Assembly: GCA_018697195.1 (NCBI GenBank)
Contig: JAGMWU010000028.1
Location: forward strand, 5,158,308-5,222,307
Direction: 5' to 3'
Length of the DNA: 64,000 bases
Source of the DNA: Certhia americana
Taxonomy: Eukaryota > Chordata > Aves > Passeriformes > Certhiidae
Numbering within the stretch: position 1 is the stretch's first letter; the number at the start of each line of letters is the position of its first letter. The notes beneath the pieces were generated by a model that searched no databases, had not been told where the DNA came from, and was given only the letters and a program-made list of their open reading frames with translations. Shown in pieces: positions 1 to 12,900 of this stretch. A program made the translations under genes and the position numbers.

Positions 1-779
1 ACACACTAAGAATTAATCTTACAGTGCCTAAGTGCTGGGAAGATCCTGAGGAAATGCAGCAGCTGTTTAGACTCAAACTTGAATGAAACATCCTGCAAAG
101 CAAAATCTTGTCTCTTAAAAACCCTCACCTGTGAGGTGGAATTTTCCTGGGATGTCCTGGCTGCCAGGCTGACTCCCAGGGAAGTGCAGAGCCTGTGGCA
201 CCTGAGCCACCAGTCTTCCCTCATGGGAACTCTAGCCTGGAGGTGGGACTTGCTCATGTAGATCTGCTTTAGGAAATCAGTGCCAAAGTCTTTAAAATAA
301 TTTACAAACCAGTTTTGCTTTGCATTATTTAAAAGGAACTAAAAATAAATCTTCAGTTGTAAAGCAAAATAAAAACACTGCCATCTTTCATTGCAGTTAT
401 TATACAGTAGCTGGCATTCTTTAGACAAAGCTTAAAATAACCATGAACATACCAGTGAAAATAAATGGGTGAGTCATGTTTGTTAGCGCGGGATTAGAAG
501 TATTGCTCTTGGCTCTCCTCCTGTGTAGCATCGCCTGCTCTTTCAAGCAGATACAAGGTTTTGGCTGGGCTGGTGAAAGAAAATTTGTGATCCATCAATT
601 CTAGGTCATCCTGAGAGAGACCTGTGTAAGGCGATTTTGAACCAGGGATTATTTTTTGTTGATTTTTCGATCTCTGGCATTGTGGTGTCGCGAATATTGT
701 GTACTGTGAACTGATGGTGGGAATGAGATTTATGCTTCACTCTTTTTCTATGTAAGCCTGGTTTTGAAGGGTTAAATGC
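1..779. other. Non-coding interval, left edge
   Basis: No gene is supported here. About 480-720 is unique, unrepetitive sequence with a few CpGs and AT-rich motif-like stretches, and could be conserved non-coding DNA. That is only an impression from composition. Confidence 0.5.
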
Positions 780-1150
780 CAGAATGGTTTAGGTTGAAAA
801 GGACCTTAAGACTCATCCAGTTTCAACCCCCCTGCCATGAGCTGGGACATCTTCCACTGTCCCAGGCTGCTCCAAGCCCCATCCAACCTGGCCTTGAACA
901 CTTCCAGGGATAAGGCAGCCACAGCTTCTCTGGGCAACCTTTGTCAGGGCCTCACCACCCTCTAAATAAAGAATTTCTTTGTAATATCTAATCTAACCCT
1001 GCCTTCTCAGTTTAAAACCATTCCCTCTGTCCTTTAACTATATGCCCATACAGAAATTCTCACTCTCTCCTTTTTGTAAGCCCTCAAGGTTCTGGAAGGC
1101 TGCAATGAGATCTCCCCAAAGCCATCTTTTCTCCATTCTGAACAAAAATT
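780..1150 (-). mobile_element. CR1 LINE 3' fragment
   Basis: The + strand opens with the reverse complement of the CR1 tail (agaatggtttaggttgaaaa). It then runs through the familiar antisense blocks: ggacaccttccact-like, the 'ccaacctggccttgaacacttccagg' block, 'agcttctctgggcaacct', and 'aagaatttctttgtaatatctaa'. It fades at a 'tctccattctgaac' block. This is the typical 5'-truncated avian CR1 in minus orientation, with many substitutions, so it is an old copy. Confidence 0.9.
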
Positions 1151-2109
1151 GGGGAAACTCACTTGAATTCATCTCCAGAGGTGCTGTGTGCTGAGCTGGG
1201 TCCTGCATTTCTCTACTCCCCTTTTATGACTCTCCCCCCGGGGGCTGGAGTGAAGACAGGAGGAGGGTGGTACCAGCATGGCATTTCCAGAAGTTGCTCA
1301 TGGGCTTCAGGCTGTGTGTGGTCCATCATCTGCTTTTTGACTACAAAGACCCCAGATTTCCTCTGTGGAAGAAACTTGTGCTGGCATTTTGCTCTCTGCC
1401 TCTTGCGTGCAGCTGGGCACAGAGAGGGCCCAGCAAGATTTCATTAAAATCCCATCTCAACCACTTTGGGGCTGCTGGAGAGGGTGGAGCAGCAATGGGA
1501 GGGGAGAGCAGTGGCTCTGGTGATGTGCTGGTGGGCATGGCCAGCCAGCTGGATCTCTTGTAAAAGTGCACTCACTCCCTGTGGCCAAAGCAGAGGGAGT
1601 TTGGGACAGCAGGAGAGCACAGACGCTGCAGTTGCCCCTGTGCGTTGCTCTCATGGAGGTTTTTGGGTGCTTTGAGGAGACATCAGTGGCCCTGTGTGGA
1701 GCAGCTAAATCTCCAAGGCTTAGTGCCTTTGACAGCCCAGCTCTGCCGAGTGTTGTCTGGCAGGAGTTACCTTCCCAGCTGGCTGGAGGTGCCTGTCCCA
1801 GCAGGAGGGTGCTGAGCTCAGTGCTCACGCTTTTGCACCCCACTGCTGGGGTTCACAGCTGGCCCAGCAACTCGAGCTGGGGTGACAGTGATTGCAGCCA
1901 GGCGGTGACATGCAGCATTCATGAGATGAGAGACGGCAGTGACAGCTGGCCTTTTGTGACAAGACAGGTCCAGACAGTCAGAAAGGACTCCGGGAGAGAC
2001 AGGGGAGCTCATGTGGAAGATGCAGAGCAAGGATTCAAGCAAGCAACTGGTCAAAGACCATTCTGAAGGACCTGTAGTGAGATGTGGAGTCTCAGCTGAA
2101 TCAGAGACA
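1151..2109. other. Non-coding interval
   Basis: Unique sequence of mixed composition. Several overlapping reading frames of 70-170 codons occur on both strands, but none resembles a known family and they contradict one another. Nothing else is seen. Confidence 0.5.
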
Positions 2110-2440
2110 GAATCATGGAATCCTGTAATCCCAGAATGGTTTGGGTTGGAAGGAAACTTGAAGATCGTCCAATTCCAGCCCCTAACTGGGCAGGGACACC
2201 TTCCACTAGACCAGATTGCTCCAACCTGGCCTTGGACACTTCTGGTGATGGGACAGCCACAGCTTCTCTGGAAGACCTGTTTCAGGGCCTTACCATCCTC
2301 ACAGGGAAGAATTTCTTTCTCACATCTAATCTAGAACTATTTTCTTTCAGTTTGAAACCTTTCCCTCTTGGTCTGTCATTACATGGCCTTGTAAAATGTT
2401 TATCTCCATCTTTTTTTAAGATTTGCTTCAAGAAGATGGC
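2110..2440 (-). mobile_element. CR1 LINE 3' fragment
   Basis: It begins at the antisense CR1 tail (cagaatggtttgggttggaa). It continues through the 'cagggacaccttccactaga', 'cacagcttctctgga' and 'gggaagaatttctttctcac' blocks into 'tttgaaacctttccctcttg'. It is a 5'-truncated, diverged copy in the same orientation as the one at about 0.8-1.15 kb. Confidence 0.92.
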
Positions 2441-4450
2441 CCTGTAATCCATCTGCATTCAGGTCTGGTGCCCTGGGTACCTCTCTGGAAAGGTCTCAAA
2501 TGGTGCAAGGTGGATCTTAGCTCTGTCTTGGGGTGATTTGCACCTGGGCTTCATCCTCCTCCTCCTCTAATCTTCCACCCCATGACTGGCAAAATAGGAA
2601 ATATGAAGTACATGTTACCCCTCCACAATCTTTTTTGTATTTTCTGGTGTCAGCCTCCTTCTGCAGGGGATTTCCGTGTCTTCCTCTTTTCATAAGAGGA
2701 ATTCATTAAATATCCTAGTCCAAATATAGACCAGCAAGAGGGATTTCTTATATTTCTAATTAAGGAAAAACCCCAACCCACCAGGGCTGGATTGCATGCC
2801 TGGTACAGCACGATTGTGTCTCCAGTGTGATGCTCTTATTGTGTCTCTAGATCCTTGGCTCACGTTTTTCAGGGCAGACACAAGCTGGGAACTCCCACCT
2901 TGGGAGGAAAGTCCGGAAAAAAAATGACTGAAAAATAATCTGTGAGTGCTGCTGCATGTAACTGACAGAAAGCATTAGCACTGAGTTCCTCAGACAGAGC
3001 TTGGCTTCATTAGACAAGTTAGTAGCGATGCATATAAATTGAGGAGGAACACATTTTTGTTATTTATGAGGGAGAAAAATGCATTTTTCTATGAATATTT
3101 AATGAAGCATCCCCTTCCCCCCTGTTCAATTTTTCCTTCTTGTTCCAGCCAAATTCAAATGGGCTTCTGGGCAGAAGGAGCCAAACTCACTGCTGTTCTG
3201 TTTGAAAAAACAGCCCTGGCTCGTGACCTCCCCTGCCTCACAGGCTTCACACTTCCCTTAGTGGCTCTTAATTCTTTGATTTTTATTACTGCCATTGTGC
3301 AGAGTGTCAGAGCTGCCAGTCTGGTGTGAGAATTCCCCCATCCTGCTCCTGATGCTCCTGATGCTGCCTCCACATGGTGCTCAGGCACTGTGAGTCTGTC
3401 CAAAATCTCTTTATTCCTGCAGAGACTGAAAATCACAGCTTGAAATTCCATTCCCAGCCTGAGTTTCTGTATCATTTGGAGCAGGATTGTGGCCTGAAGG
3501 CCAACAAAAATGTGGGTTGAGATGCCTACTACAAGAAGAGGTTCAGCTGGCACTGGGTGAACCCCAGATCTGCTGCTCTTTTCAATGCCAGAAGAGATTG
3601 GAAACCAGCACTCCCTAAACAATTTTTAGTAGAAATGCCGCAAGAAATGATTCTTCTCTTCCTTCCTCCAGACTTTGATTTTTATCCCTTTGGATTTCTG
3701 GTGGTGGGTGGAGGAAGCCGCAAGAAATGTCAGGGCAACCCCGCTTGGCTGGAGGCACATCTGGACATTTTGGGATGACAGTGGCCTTTTCTAAAATCCC
3801 CTGGCAAAGCAGAGGCGGAGGAGAGCTCCTTGCTTTCCTTCAGCCCCTGGCAGCCTGGCCTCTGCCACCTGACATCCACAGCAGCCTGGCACTTGGGGGG
3901 CATTGGTCTGCTGGGTGCTGATCCAGGCGGAATCAGACCCTTGGCCAACGGGATGGCGGCGCCTTTCTCTGTTTTCCTTCGGCTCCCAAACTAAAGAGAA
4001 GCCAGAGGCTGCTGGCGGTCCCAGCTGTCAAGGCTGTTCTCCTGCTTCAGTGACAATGTGTTAATTGCCTGCCTAGCCAGTGGCTTTGCTGGCTGGCTGC
4101 TGCTGGGGATGGCTGGGGCTCTTTTGTTCTTCTTCCTCTTGGAAATAAAAAATAAATATCTGCAAAGAGCCCTGTGCTTTCCCCCATCCCTCCCAGTGAG
4201 AAATGCAGTGTATCAGATTTGTTCCCAGAGACCAAGAGAACTCAGCCCACTGCACTCCTTCTCTGTGCAACTTGGGGGAGCAAAGGACACAAATTCCCTT
4301 TTTGCCAGCACTGAGGATGGCTGCTGCTTCCTTCCCGAGGATCCCCATCTCCCTTGCTTAACCCCACAGAACAAACAGGGGCTGGCACCTCGCAGGGAGC
4401 AGAGTCTTGCAGAAGAGGAATTTGGACTCTGCCAGGCATCTCCTGCAGCA
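2441..4450. other. Non-coding interval
   Basis: No repeat family, RNA gene or coding exon is recognised. A 155-codon frame on the minus strand (3155-3622) has no family signature and no supporting splice context. Confidence 0.5.
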
Positions 4451-4876
4451 CTGAGGGGCACTGAGCAACTCTGAGGGGCAGTGAGGGACAATGAGGGGCA
4501 CTGAGCAGCACTGAGGGGCAGTGAGGGACAATGAGGGGCAGTGAGCCACAATGAACAGCGTTGAGGGGCACTGAGGGGCACAAAGGGGCACTGAGCAGCA
4601 CTGAGGGGCAATGAGGAGAAATGAGGGGCACTGAGCAGTATTGAGGGGCACTGAGGAGCACTGAGGAGCAATGCACAGCATTGTGCAGCATTGAGGGGCA
4701 CTGAGCAACACTGAGGGGCACTGAGGAACAATGAACGGCACTGAAGGGCACTGAGCAACACTGAGGGGCACTGAGGAACAATGAACAGCACTGAGGGGCA
4801 CTGAAGGGCACTGAGCAGTACTGAGGGGCACTGAGCAGTAACAAGGAGCACTGAGGAGCACTGAGCAGCACTGAGC
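4451..4876. repeat. Phased 10-bp minisatellite (about 43 units)
   Basis: This is a tandem array of a decamer of the type ctgaggggca / ctgagcagca. Every unit from 4451 to the end keeps exactly 10 bp, with no indel, although substitutions are common. A higher-order pattern is visible: five units at 4701-4750 recur, with one extra unit, at 4751-4810. Because three units make 30 bp, all three minus-strand frames stay open through the array and give Ser/Ala/Pro/Gln/Cys-rich pseudo-proteins. I regard those as artefacts of the period. Confidence 0.97.
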
Positions 4877-6199
4877 TCCATGATTGCATCGCCCGTGCTG
4901 ATGCAATGTCCCAGAGCTGGAGCTGCCTTGCCAACCCTGTTTGTGCTTCTGCCTTGGGTGACTGTCACACACAGCAGGCAAGGTTATTAACGGGTGACAG
5001 CCTTGTCACCCCTCTGAGAAACACACCAGTGCAGTATCGGTTGCACTTAAATTCACTGAAGACAATAAATGACCCATCTCTCTTTAGGGTGGGGTGTTTT
5101 AATATGGAGAATGGTGTTGCTGTTCAAAATCCTGCCTTGGGAGAGCCTCCTGGCTCCTGGAGCCAGCGGTATCCGGCTGAGTTTCTTCTCACCTCGGCTG
5201 GCAGCATATTTTCCTGCTGCCCTGCAGCCACAGTGGGGCTGGTGGGTGGCTGTGCCCAGCACTGCGTGGAGGTGGCAGAGCCTTGCTTTGCCTGCAGGCA
5301 GCTCTGATGAGGTTTGGCAGCCCAGAAGAGCAGCCTCGACTCTTTGCCAAACATTTCCTTTCTGTTTCACATGGTTTGGCTGGATTGCAACCCCAGAGGT
5401 GGGGGCAGACTGAGTGTGCTTTCAGAGACGGGAGCATGTGGGGACAGTCTGGGAGTCTCTTCACTCTAGTTTCTCCCTTATGGTTGCGCTAAAGTTCAAT
5501 TTGGTCCTCCAGAGAAGAATTTCCTTCCCCTGTCCTCCTTCCCAAGTGGTGCAAATGATTGCTATTTACTCCTGACTTGGGGTTTGGAGTCAGATTCCCA
5601 TGAAGTGTGGCAGTTTCTGAAATCTAAGGGGAATAATGATGCTCCTTTGGCTGGTGTGAACTTAGAACTTTTCAGTTGCAATTATTTCTTCCAGGTTTGC
5701 AAGCCCAGGCACTGTCTGAGGCACAGGAGGACTGTGAGGTAGAAGCTTAAGATCACACCCAAAGCCCACAGAAACCACCAGCTCTTTTCCAGCAGACTCT
5801 GGGCAGACGATACCTTTTTGACCCATTTATAGCCAAGTCTAACAGTGAAAACCACCCACCAGGAAGTGGTGGTTGGACCCCAGCCCAAGGGTGTTGAAAT
5901 TCATCTCTATTAAGGATGGAGAAGCTTACTGGAAGAACCTCACTTTTAACAGCACCCACCCCAAGCAGATGAGGTGCTTTTCCAGGTAGTTCTTACCTGC
6001 AGGGACCCTATAGACATCCACAGGGAACACTTGTGTAGCTGTTACTAGACGTTTGATAAATGTGAGTATATAACAGGTTGGAAGCCCTCAACTCCTAGAC
6101 TTGGATGGGTCTGCATGCTGGACCATGAATTTGAGGATAAATCCTATAAATTCATCCTGGAGATGAAAAGGTTTTTGGATGACCTAATGGTGTCCTTTC
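4877..6199. other. Non-coding interval
   Basis: Unique sequence with no recognisable gene or repeat. Confidence 0.5.
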
Positions 6200-6525
6200 A
6201 ATACTTGAAGGGAGACTGCAAGAAACATGAAGAGAGACTATTTACAGGTGCCTGGAGTGACAGAACAAGGGGGAATGACTTCAAACTGACAGTGAGTAGA
6301 GTCAGATTGGATATTAGGAAAAAATTCTTCCCTGTGAGGGTGATGAGGCCGTGGCACAGGTTGCCCAGAGAAGCTGTGGCTGCCCAATCCTTGGAAATGT
6401 CCAAGGCCCGGTTGATGGGGCTTGGAGCTGCTTGATCTAGTGGAAGGTGTCCCTGCCCATGTCAGGGGGTGAGGGGATGATCTTTAAGTCACTTCCAACT
6501 CAAACCATTCCATGATTTCATGACA
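6200..6525 (+). mobile_element. CR1 LINE 3' fragment with ORF2 C-terminal remnant
   Basis: The + strand reads through the degenerate C-terminus of CR1 ORF2: a DRTRGNDFKL stretch, then RLDIRKKFFPV, then RPWHRLPREAV. It then enters the CR1 3' UTR (agtggaaggtgtccctgccc, cttccaactcaaaccattcc) and ends at the gattt/catgat-type tail. It is 5'-truncated. The reading frame belongs to the retrotransposon and not to a host gene. Confidence 0.93.
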
Positions 6526-9500
6526 CTTGTTGTATGAGGGCTTCCAGCAGCCTTCCTGGAGTTGACCATGAGTGGTGAGAGTGGCTGTGCAGGACATGGC
6601 TCCATTCCACACCCCACTGGAGTGACCTCCTCCTGCGCCTCTTGATGTGTGACAACAAAGTCCCCAGCAGAAGGAGAGGCATTATGGTGTCAAAGCTTAA
6701 ATGCCAACCTGCTTGGTGCTCCTGAACTTGTCAGCACTGGCTGTGGGACACGGGGAGCCCCCTCCTCCCTCCACGCCCTGTGAGCGTGCACCAGGAAGGG
6801 TTTCACATGGCAAATAGAGCAGAAGGAATTGAGCAGAGCATGTGCTCCTTCTAAAGATAGCACGCTGGGGTTTGCATCAAGGATCCTGCCACACTCGGCA
6901 TCCACAGCATCTCCATTGCCCTCCCTTCACGACAGGTCCCCCAGCGCACTGGAAGGACGCCAGACCCGGAGTTCCTGGGACTTCCCTGCCCTGCTGCAGT
7001 GGACTAGAAAATGCACACACAGAGCGTGAAAAGGGGGGGTGGCTCAGATGCTCCTGGCACTGCAGGTGTGGTTTGAGGGGCTGCAGATGCTGCTGTGAGC
7101 TGGGGTAAGGCTGTACAGCCGTACCTGAGCCCAGCTGTGTCCCCTGCATGACACTGAGCCTCTGCCAGCAGGGAGCAGCGGCCCAGCCCTGTTTTATGGC
7201 CTTGATGTTGGCTGGTGACTCCACGTGTCACTTACATCACCTCCAAGGCTACCAGAGTCCATCCCCAAGGTGCTCTTACAGGAATTGTGTGATTTCCTGT
7301 TTTGTCTCTCCACCCTGGGTATCGGTCTCAGGCTGGGATTCCCCACACGCAGGGAGCCCTGCAGAGGCTGTGGCTCCAGGTGCTGCTGGGCTGCTGGAGC
7401 AGATGTAGGATCTGGGCCCAGGATTGCTACGGGATTGTTCAGCACATTAAATCCAACTGTGCTTGCCCGCCTGAAGGTTCTCCATCTGGCACACTCAGCC
7501 TGAGCTCACCAGGCTGTTGCTGCTGAGGGACGTGGAGAAGGGGATGGGAGCTGGGAGAGGTGTTTCTGCTCAGAGTAAATCTCAATCCATGCAGGTCTTG
7601 GGTTGCTATGGGGAACCCTGTACCTCTGCATGACAACAGTGAGTGTCACAGGGTCTCCTGCAGTCACCCAGCATTCCCTGGCTTGCATTAAAATCAGGAG
7701 GGTCTGGGATTTTTGGTGGATGTAATTGTGATTCATGGTGTCCTTATGCAAGGATCTGTGGAAATACATAGCCCTCATGAAAGAACTGACCTGAAGGGAA
7801 AAGTGGGAGCCAGGGCCTGATCCCCCTTTTGCAATTAAAAGGAAGAAATCAATGTAATGAAAATATGTAATTCCTGCTCCCCCCACCCTGGTATTGCAGG
7901 ACATCCCTTCCAAACATCAGCCCCTGCTGTGAAACGGGATGAGGCTGACAGCATCACAGCCATCAAAAACCAGGAAGAGAGCGGAAAAGACACAACACTG
8001 TACCTGGGGGAAAAAATAACCCTGTCAAGTCCCATTAAAGCAAGAGAATCAGCTGCTGCAGGGCTGAGAGGAAAGCACTGTCTGGTGAGGTCTCGTGGGG
8101 TTTGACACACGTCCAGCCATGCCTGCAAAAGGAATTTGTGTTCTTCATGTGGCAGTGCTGGATGGTGTCAGGATTTTTCCAGTTTGAGAGCTGCAGTGTT
8201 CTGATGGGAAGGAATGTCCTTGGCTGTGACTTTCCCTGTGGGGGAAGTGCAGGTTGGGATATGGCAGAAAAGCAGGAGGTGATGGAGGGGGACTGGAGAC
8301 ATCTCTGGGGTGTCTGGTGCATTGCACAAGTTCTTGAATTCCTTCTCACCAACAGCAGGTACTGAGCACTGCTGAGTGTCCCCATCCAAGTTTTCCATGT
8401 AGGGATGAGAAAATCCCTTGCTCTATGCCACAGCCTCATCTGAACATATTTCTGGTAGGGTATCGGGACAGGCCAAGCTAAAACAAAGCCCTAAGACCAT
8501 TTTCTCTTTCCCTAGGATGGTGTCAGGGAGTTGAGCATTAAATCACAGCCAGTGTAAAAGCAGGAACCCAGGAACCTTCCCTCAACTGCCTCCATCTACC
8601 ATGAATTCTTCCCTGGGCTCAGTTCTGTGTTTCCATCAATTGCTGGATTTTAGTGTTTACTGTTCCCTGCCCTCCCTGTTGGGTTCCAAATATCCTCAGC
8701 TCTGCTTTTTGTCCAGGTTTTTATGCTTGGTTGTTTTTTCAGTCCAAACATGGTGCAACAAAACTGCATTTATCAGGGATTAGCTGATCTAATCCCATAA
8801 ATGTGGTTTTTACCTGGCTATCAGGGGCAGGTCAGTGTGCAGAGCTTTCTCCACTGCTGTACTGTGCCAAAGCATTTGTAGATCCCTCCCTGTCAGGAAG
8901 ACAAGCTTTTCCTTGTTTTTAGGGTTATTTTGATGAGGATTTGGAAAACCGTGGAGATGGCTGCCTGGCCTTGAAAGTTCAATATCCCCTTTTTTCACTT
9001 TGCTGTCTCTGGAACCTCAAAAATCACTGCAGGTTTAATGGAGGAATTATTATTAAAAATAAATACAAGCCTGCTTAACGGCCTGGCATCAGCCACCACT
9101 GGGCTCAAGTCCCTGTGGACAGGATTTTGAAGTTTCCTGAAGCAGCACTGAAGGTTTGTTTTCTGCTTAGCTTTGCCTCTGAACCAATAACTCTCCCAAA
9201 CACCAGAGACAAATATCTGCCAGCCAGGAGGAGCTGGGCACAATGTGTCTGTTCATGGCAGGCTGGCAGGGGTATGTCACTCCCCTCTATGGATCCAGCT
9301 GCACCTCTGGAATTGGGAAGGGTGGGCAGGAGGACAAACTGGAATGGGGGTGGGAGCTGTCCCCTCTGAGCTGGGCACCGGGATCTGCTCCAGCCTGGCA
9401 TTTGTGCCCTCCGGTGTCACTACGTAGTGGTGTAAGTCGCTGTCACAGCCTGTTGCCTAGATTGGATGGATTTTTCTCTAGTACTGGGCAGCTCAATGCT

Positions 9501-9583
9501 TCCTCCCTGTGATATCATCATCTCCCCATCACAACCTTTCCTCCACCCTGGCACCATGGGATGGGATGATTCTTATTGAAATA
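6526..9583. other. Non-coding interval
   Basis: Unique sequence. Short overlapping frames on both strands show no family resemblance. No RNA gene or repeat is recognised. Confidence 0.5.
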
Positions 9584-9720
9584 TAATGGATGGATGGTTG
9601 ATGATGGATGGATGTGATGGATGGATGGATGTGATGGATGGATGGATGGATGGATGGGATAGAAGAGGATGAGATGGGAAGGGATGGGATAGAAGAGGAT
9701 GAGATGGGAAGGGATGGGAT
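9584..9720. repeat. (GGAT)n tetranucleotide tract plus 30-bp direct duplication
   Basis: From about 9584 to 9659 the sequence is an interrupted atgg tetramer run. It is followed by two identical 30-bp units starting agaagaggatgagatgggaa, at 9661 and 9691. Reading frames through it (Ile/Pro/Ser-rich on the minus strand) are repeat artefacts. Confidence 0.95.
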
Positions 9721-9790
9721 GAAAGAGATGGGAAAGGAGGAAACAGAATGGGATGGAGGGAATGGCATGGATGGGATAGAATAGGATGGG

Positions 9791-9957
9791 GTGGAACAGG
9801 ACGGGACAGGACGGGACAGGATGGGACAGGATGGGACGGGATGGGACGGGATGGGACGGGATGGGACGGGATGGGACGGGATGGGATGGGATGGGATGGG
9901 ATGGGATGGGATGGGATGGGATGGGATGGGATGGGATGGGATGGGATGGGATGGGAT
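9791..9957. repeat. GGGAC/GGGAT pentamer satellite with ordered variants
   Basis: The array changes stepwise from left to right. Decamers acgggacagg stand at 9801 and 9811, atgggacagg at 9821, five copies of atgggacggg at 9831-9880, and then seven copies of atgggatggg (14 pure pentamers) at 9881-9950. The Trp-Asp-Gly-Met pseudo-proteins read from it are artefacts. Confidence 0.96.
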
Positions 9958-9975
9958 AAGAGGGATGGGGTGGAT

Positions 9976-12900
9976 GGGAAGGGAAGGCTGCTTTCTCCCT
10001 GTGTCAGTAGTGACTCAGCTGGAAGATGTGAGCACTGCTCCTACTGCACAGTGAGGGCGTGGCTGGGGGAACAATTCCCACCTTCTCCCTGACACTGTGT
10101 TCACACCACTGAGCTTCTGGAGAAACAGAGAAACAGCAGTCTCACAGCAGCACCTTAAAATAGAGGTCACACATCCCTCATCACCTCTCACCTGGTGAGA
10201 GGGTGTTGGTGCAGCACTGGGAGTTGGGAATAGATCCTGCTGCAGGATGAATGATGGAAATGGGGAGAATTCCACCATCCCTGTGCTGAGGAAACCAGAA
10301 TGAGTTGTGGGTCAGGTCCCAGCAGCCATGCGTGCCCTGTGGGTCTGGGAGGGGCTGTGGTTTAGTGGTCATTGAGGGACACTGAGGTTAGATGTGGGAG
10401 ATCTGGTTGTAGTTCCTGAGCTGCAGGAAACCCCGTGCCTCCATTTCCTGTGTCTGCAGCAAGGTTAGCATTTCCAGCTGAAGATTTTTGGAGCAAAAGA
10501 GGCCTTTCAGTAGGTGTGAAGGCAGGACCTGATACAGGAGGTGGCAGAGCCTGGTGAGGCTTTTGGGTGTTGAGTAGGAGACACCAGTAGGAGTAGGTTA
10601 CCAGCATCACCCCACAGAATTGTCCCATTGTACTCAGGACTGATGAAAGGCCCACAGGCGTCTCCTCAGGGACACATGTTGGATGCTGGAGGTGATGCAG
10701 TGCATTCCAGGCTTTCCAGAAAAACTTCCAGCAGTTATGGGCACCTCTTGTGCTCAGCAGGACCCATGACAAGGAGGGACAGCCTCTCCTTGGTGTGGGA
10801 TCCATGGCAGGAGCTTGGGGTGTCTGCTGGAGTTGGTTTGTTCCCTTCAGAGCCTGTCTCCGTCCCAGTGCCAGACTCAGGTTGCAGGGTGAGTTGGTTT
10901 GTTTGTTTGCTGCCCTTCCATTTCCAGCACTTTCTGGAGAGTTTGCAGGATGTTCTGTGAGTCTGGGAAGGGGTGATTTGGTTTGGGTGGAGACTCTGCC
11001 AGAGCCAGAGCCTGATGCTGCCTGTCACAGACACATCGCAGCTGTGGGGACCAGATCTGGGGCTTCACCCTGAGTTTCTGTGTCAGGGCTCTTCAGCTGC
11101 ATTGCTGAACTTTGCAGAAAGGGTTTTTCTCAAAAAACAAACAAACAAACCAAAAAAAACCCCCAAAACCCCTCCTGTATCTGTCAGGCTTTTGGGAATG
11201 TCAGTTTGAGGCAAGCAGGGCTGGTAATCAACAGTGCCAGATTCAGTTCATTCAACTTGCTTAATGGAATTTCTAATCAATTTTCTTAACAGCCCCGAGT
11301 CTGAATGGCCTCTTAAGGACTTAAATTCTGGAAGTGCCAATTCTCCAAGCACCCTAGGAAGAACAAAGGCTTGTCATTCTCCTAGCAGCTTCCTTTGCAA
11401 AGCAAAAAACAAACCTCCTTCTCCCAGCTGTGACTATACAATGAACAAAAAAACCAAGGTGCAAAACATTTTGTCCTAAATCTTGTTGTTAATGATGTTG
11501 GTGGAAATGACAGGCTTTGAATAGATAGAAAAGTGGGTTGTTAGGGCTTGGAAGGATGCAGCTGGTGCTTGTACAATGGCAAACGAGCCGGCTGTCAGTG
11601 GGCTGGCCGTGGGGTTACCGAGGAGAAATGAAAGATGCTATCAGCTTCCTTCAGTGTTTCCCTATCAGCTGCTGCAGATGGACATGTGGAGTTCAACCAG
11701 CTCTAGATAGCACAGAGGTTAAACAGACATTTCTCTTAGATGAGAGCATTCCTCAAATTGCAATTATGCCTGGAAATGAACAAAGGCTTGTATCTGTCGA
11801 ATATTTCTGCAGTGGAGATATTTGCATCTGATTTTAATACATGCAGTTCTGTGAGAGTCTGGCTGGTAGCTGAAGGTGTCTGGGGGAAGACTTGGCAAAA
11901 CCTGGGAGGTTTTCTGCCCTGTGGAAAACACCTCCATGTTTGTCACCCCCTTCCAGTACTTGAGCAGGAGCTGAATGGTGTCGAGGCTCTGGATATGGCA
12001 CCGGAGGAGGAGGAGGGATCATGTGTGCATGTCTGAAGTGCAGGTGAAGGGAGGAGGGTGGGTGGCTGTGTGCCTTCCCAGCCTCCCCAGGGGCAGAATT
12101 CCCGTTCAGTGAGGCAGAGAGCCGGATCCTGCAGCATCTGTGTTACAGCAGAGCTAATAACCAAGGGCAGCAGGTTTTCTGGCTGAGCTTGTGATGCCTG
12201 GCTGAGCTCCAGGGACCCGCAAAGATTGCTCTTGGATCCTCAGATGTGAACCTTCCCACCCCCCAGCAATGGCTAAAACCAGTCTTTTTTTTATTATTTT
12301 ATCCTCATATATTTATGGCTGGGTCAGCCTGAGATGAGGAGCAAAATGGTCACCCAGGGGATCCTCAGCTCTTCCTCCCTGGCATTGCTCCTGGGTGTCC
12401 ACCTCTGCCCTTGGGACTGGGAGCTCAGGGGACAGTTTTGCTCCCAAACCTGACAGCTCACACAAATGTCATTATCCAAAAACAGGAACAAAAGAAAGGA
12501 ACAGATGAGATTGTGAATGTGAAGCCAGTTTTTCTAACACCTCACCTGCACAACTGAAAAATTTAAAGGCCTAATCCCTGCTTTCCTAGGTGGGGAGAGC
12601 AGGAGATTCTGTCTAGCTGGTGGTCAGCAGAACAGTATAAATAAGGAAACTTATTTATATTATATTATTATAATAATATATAATAATATATTATATTATA
12701 AGGTACAATTGAGAGATTGGGGGATTAGTGCAAGAACCAGAAAGGATTTGGTCACTGCTGAACTTGCTCTGGTTGAATAATGCACAGAAGCTCTTCCCAA
12801 GAAGAGCAGCAGCAGCTTCATGGGATGTATCCAAAGAGACGGGCTCAGCATCCAGCAAAACTGAAGGAGACAAATAGAAATGAAATCGACAGCTTTGTTC

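Noticed and set aside
3155..3622. 155-codon minus-strand frame
   Set aside because: No domain, no splice signals and no repeat origin. Random frames of this size occur in 64 kb of GC-moderate DNA.
4213..4981. Three overlapping minus-strand Ser/Ala/Pro/Gln/Cys-rich proteins of 207-251 codons
   Set aside because: They are the same 10-bp minisatellite read in three frames, an arithmetic effect of the period.
9529..10092. Trp-Asp-Gly-Met and Ile-Pro-Ser repeat proteins
   Set aside because: They are translations of the GGAT/GGGAT satellites. The frame has no start or splice support.
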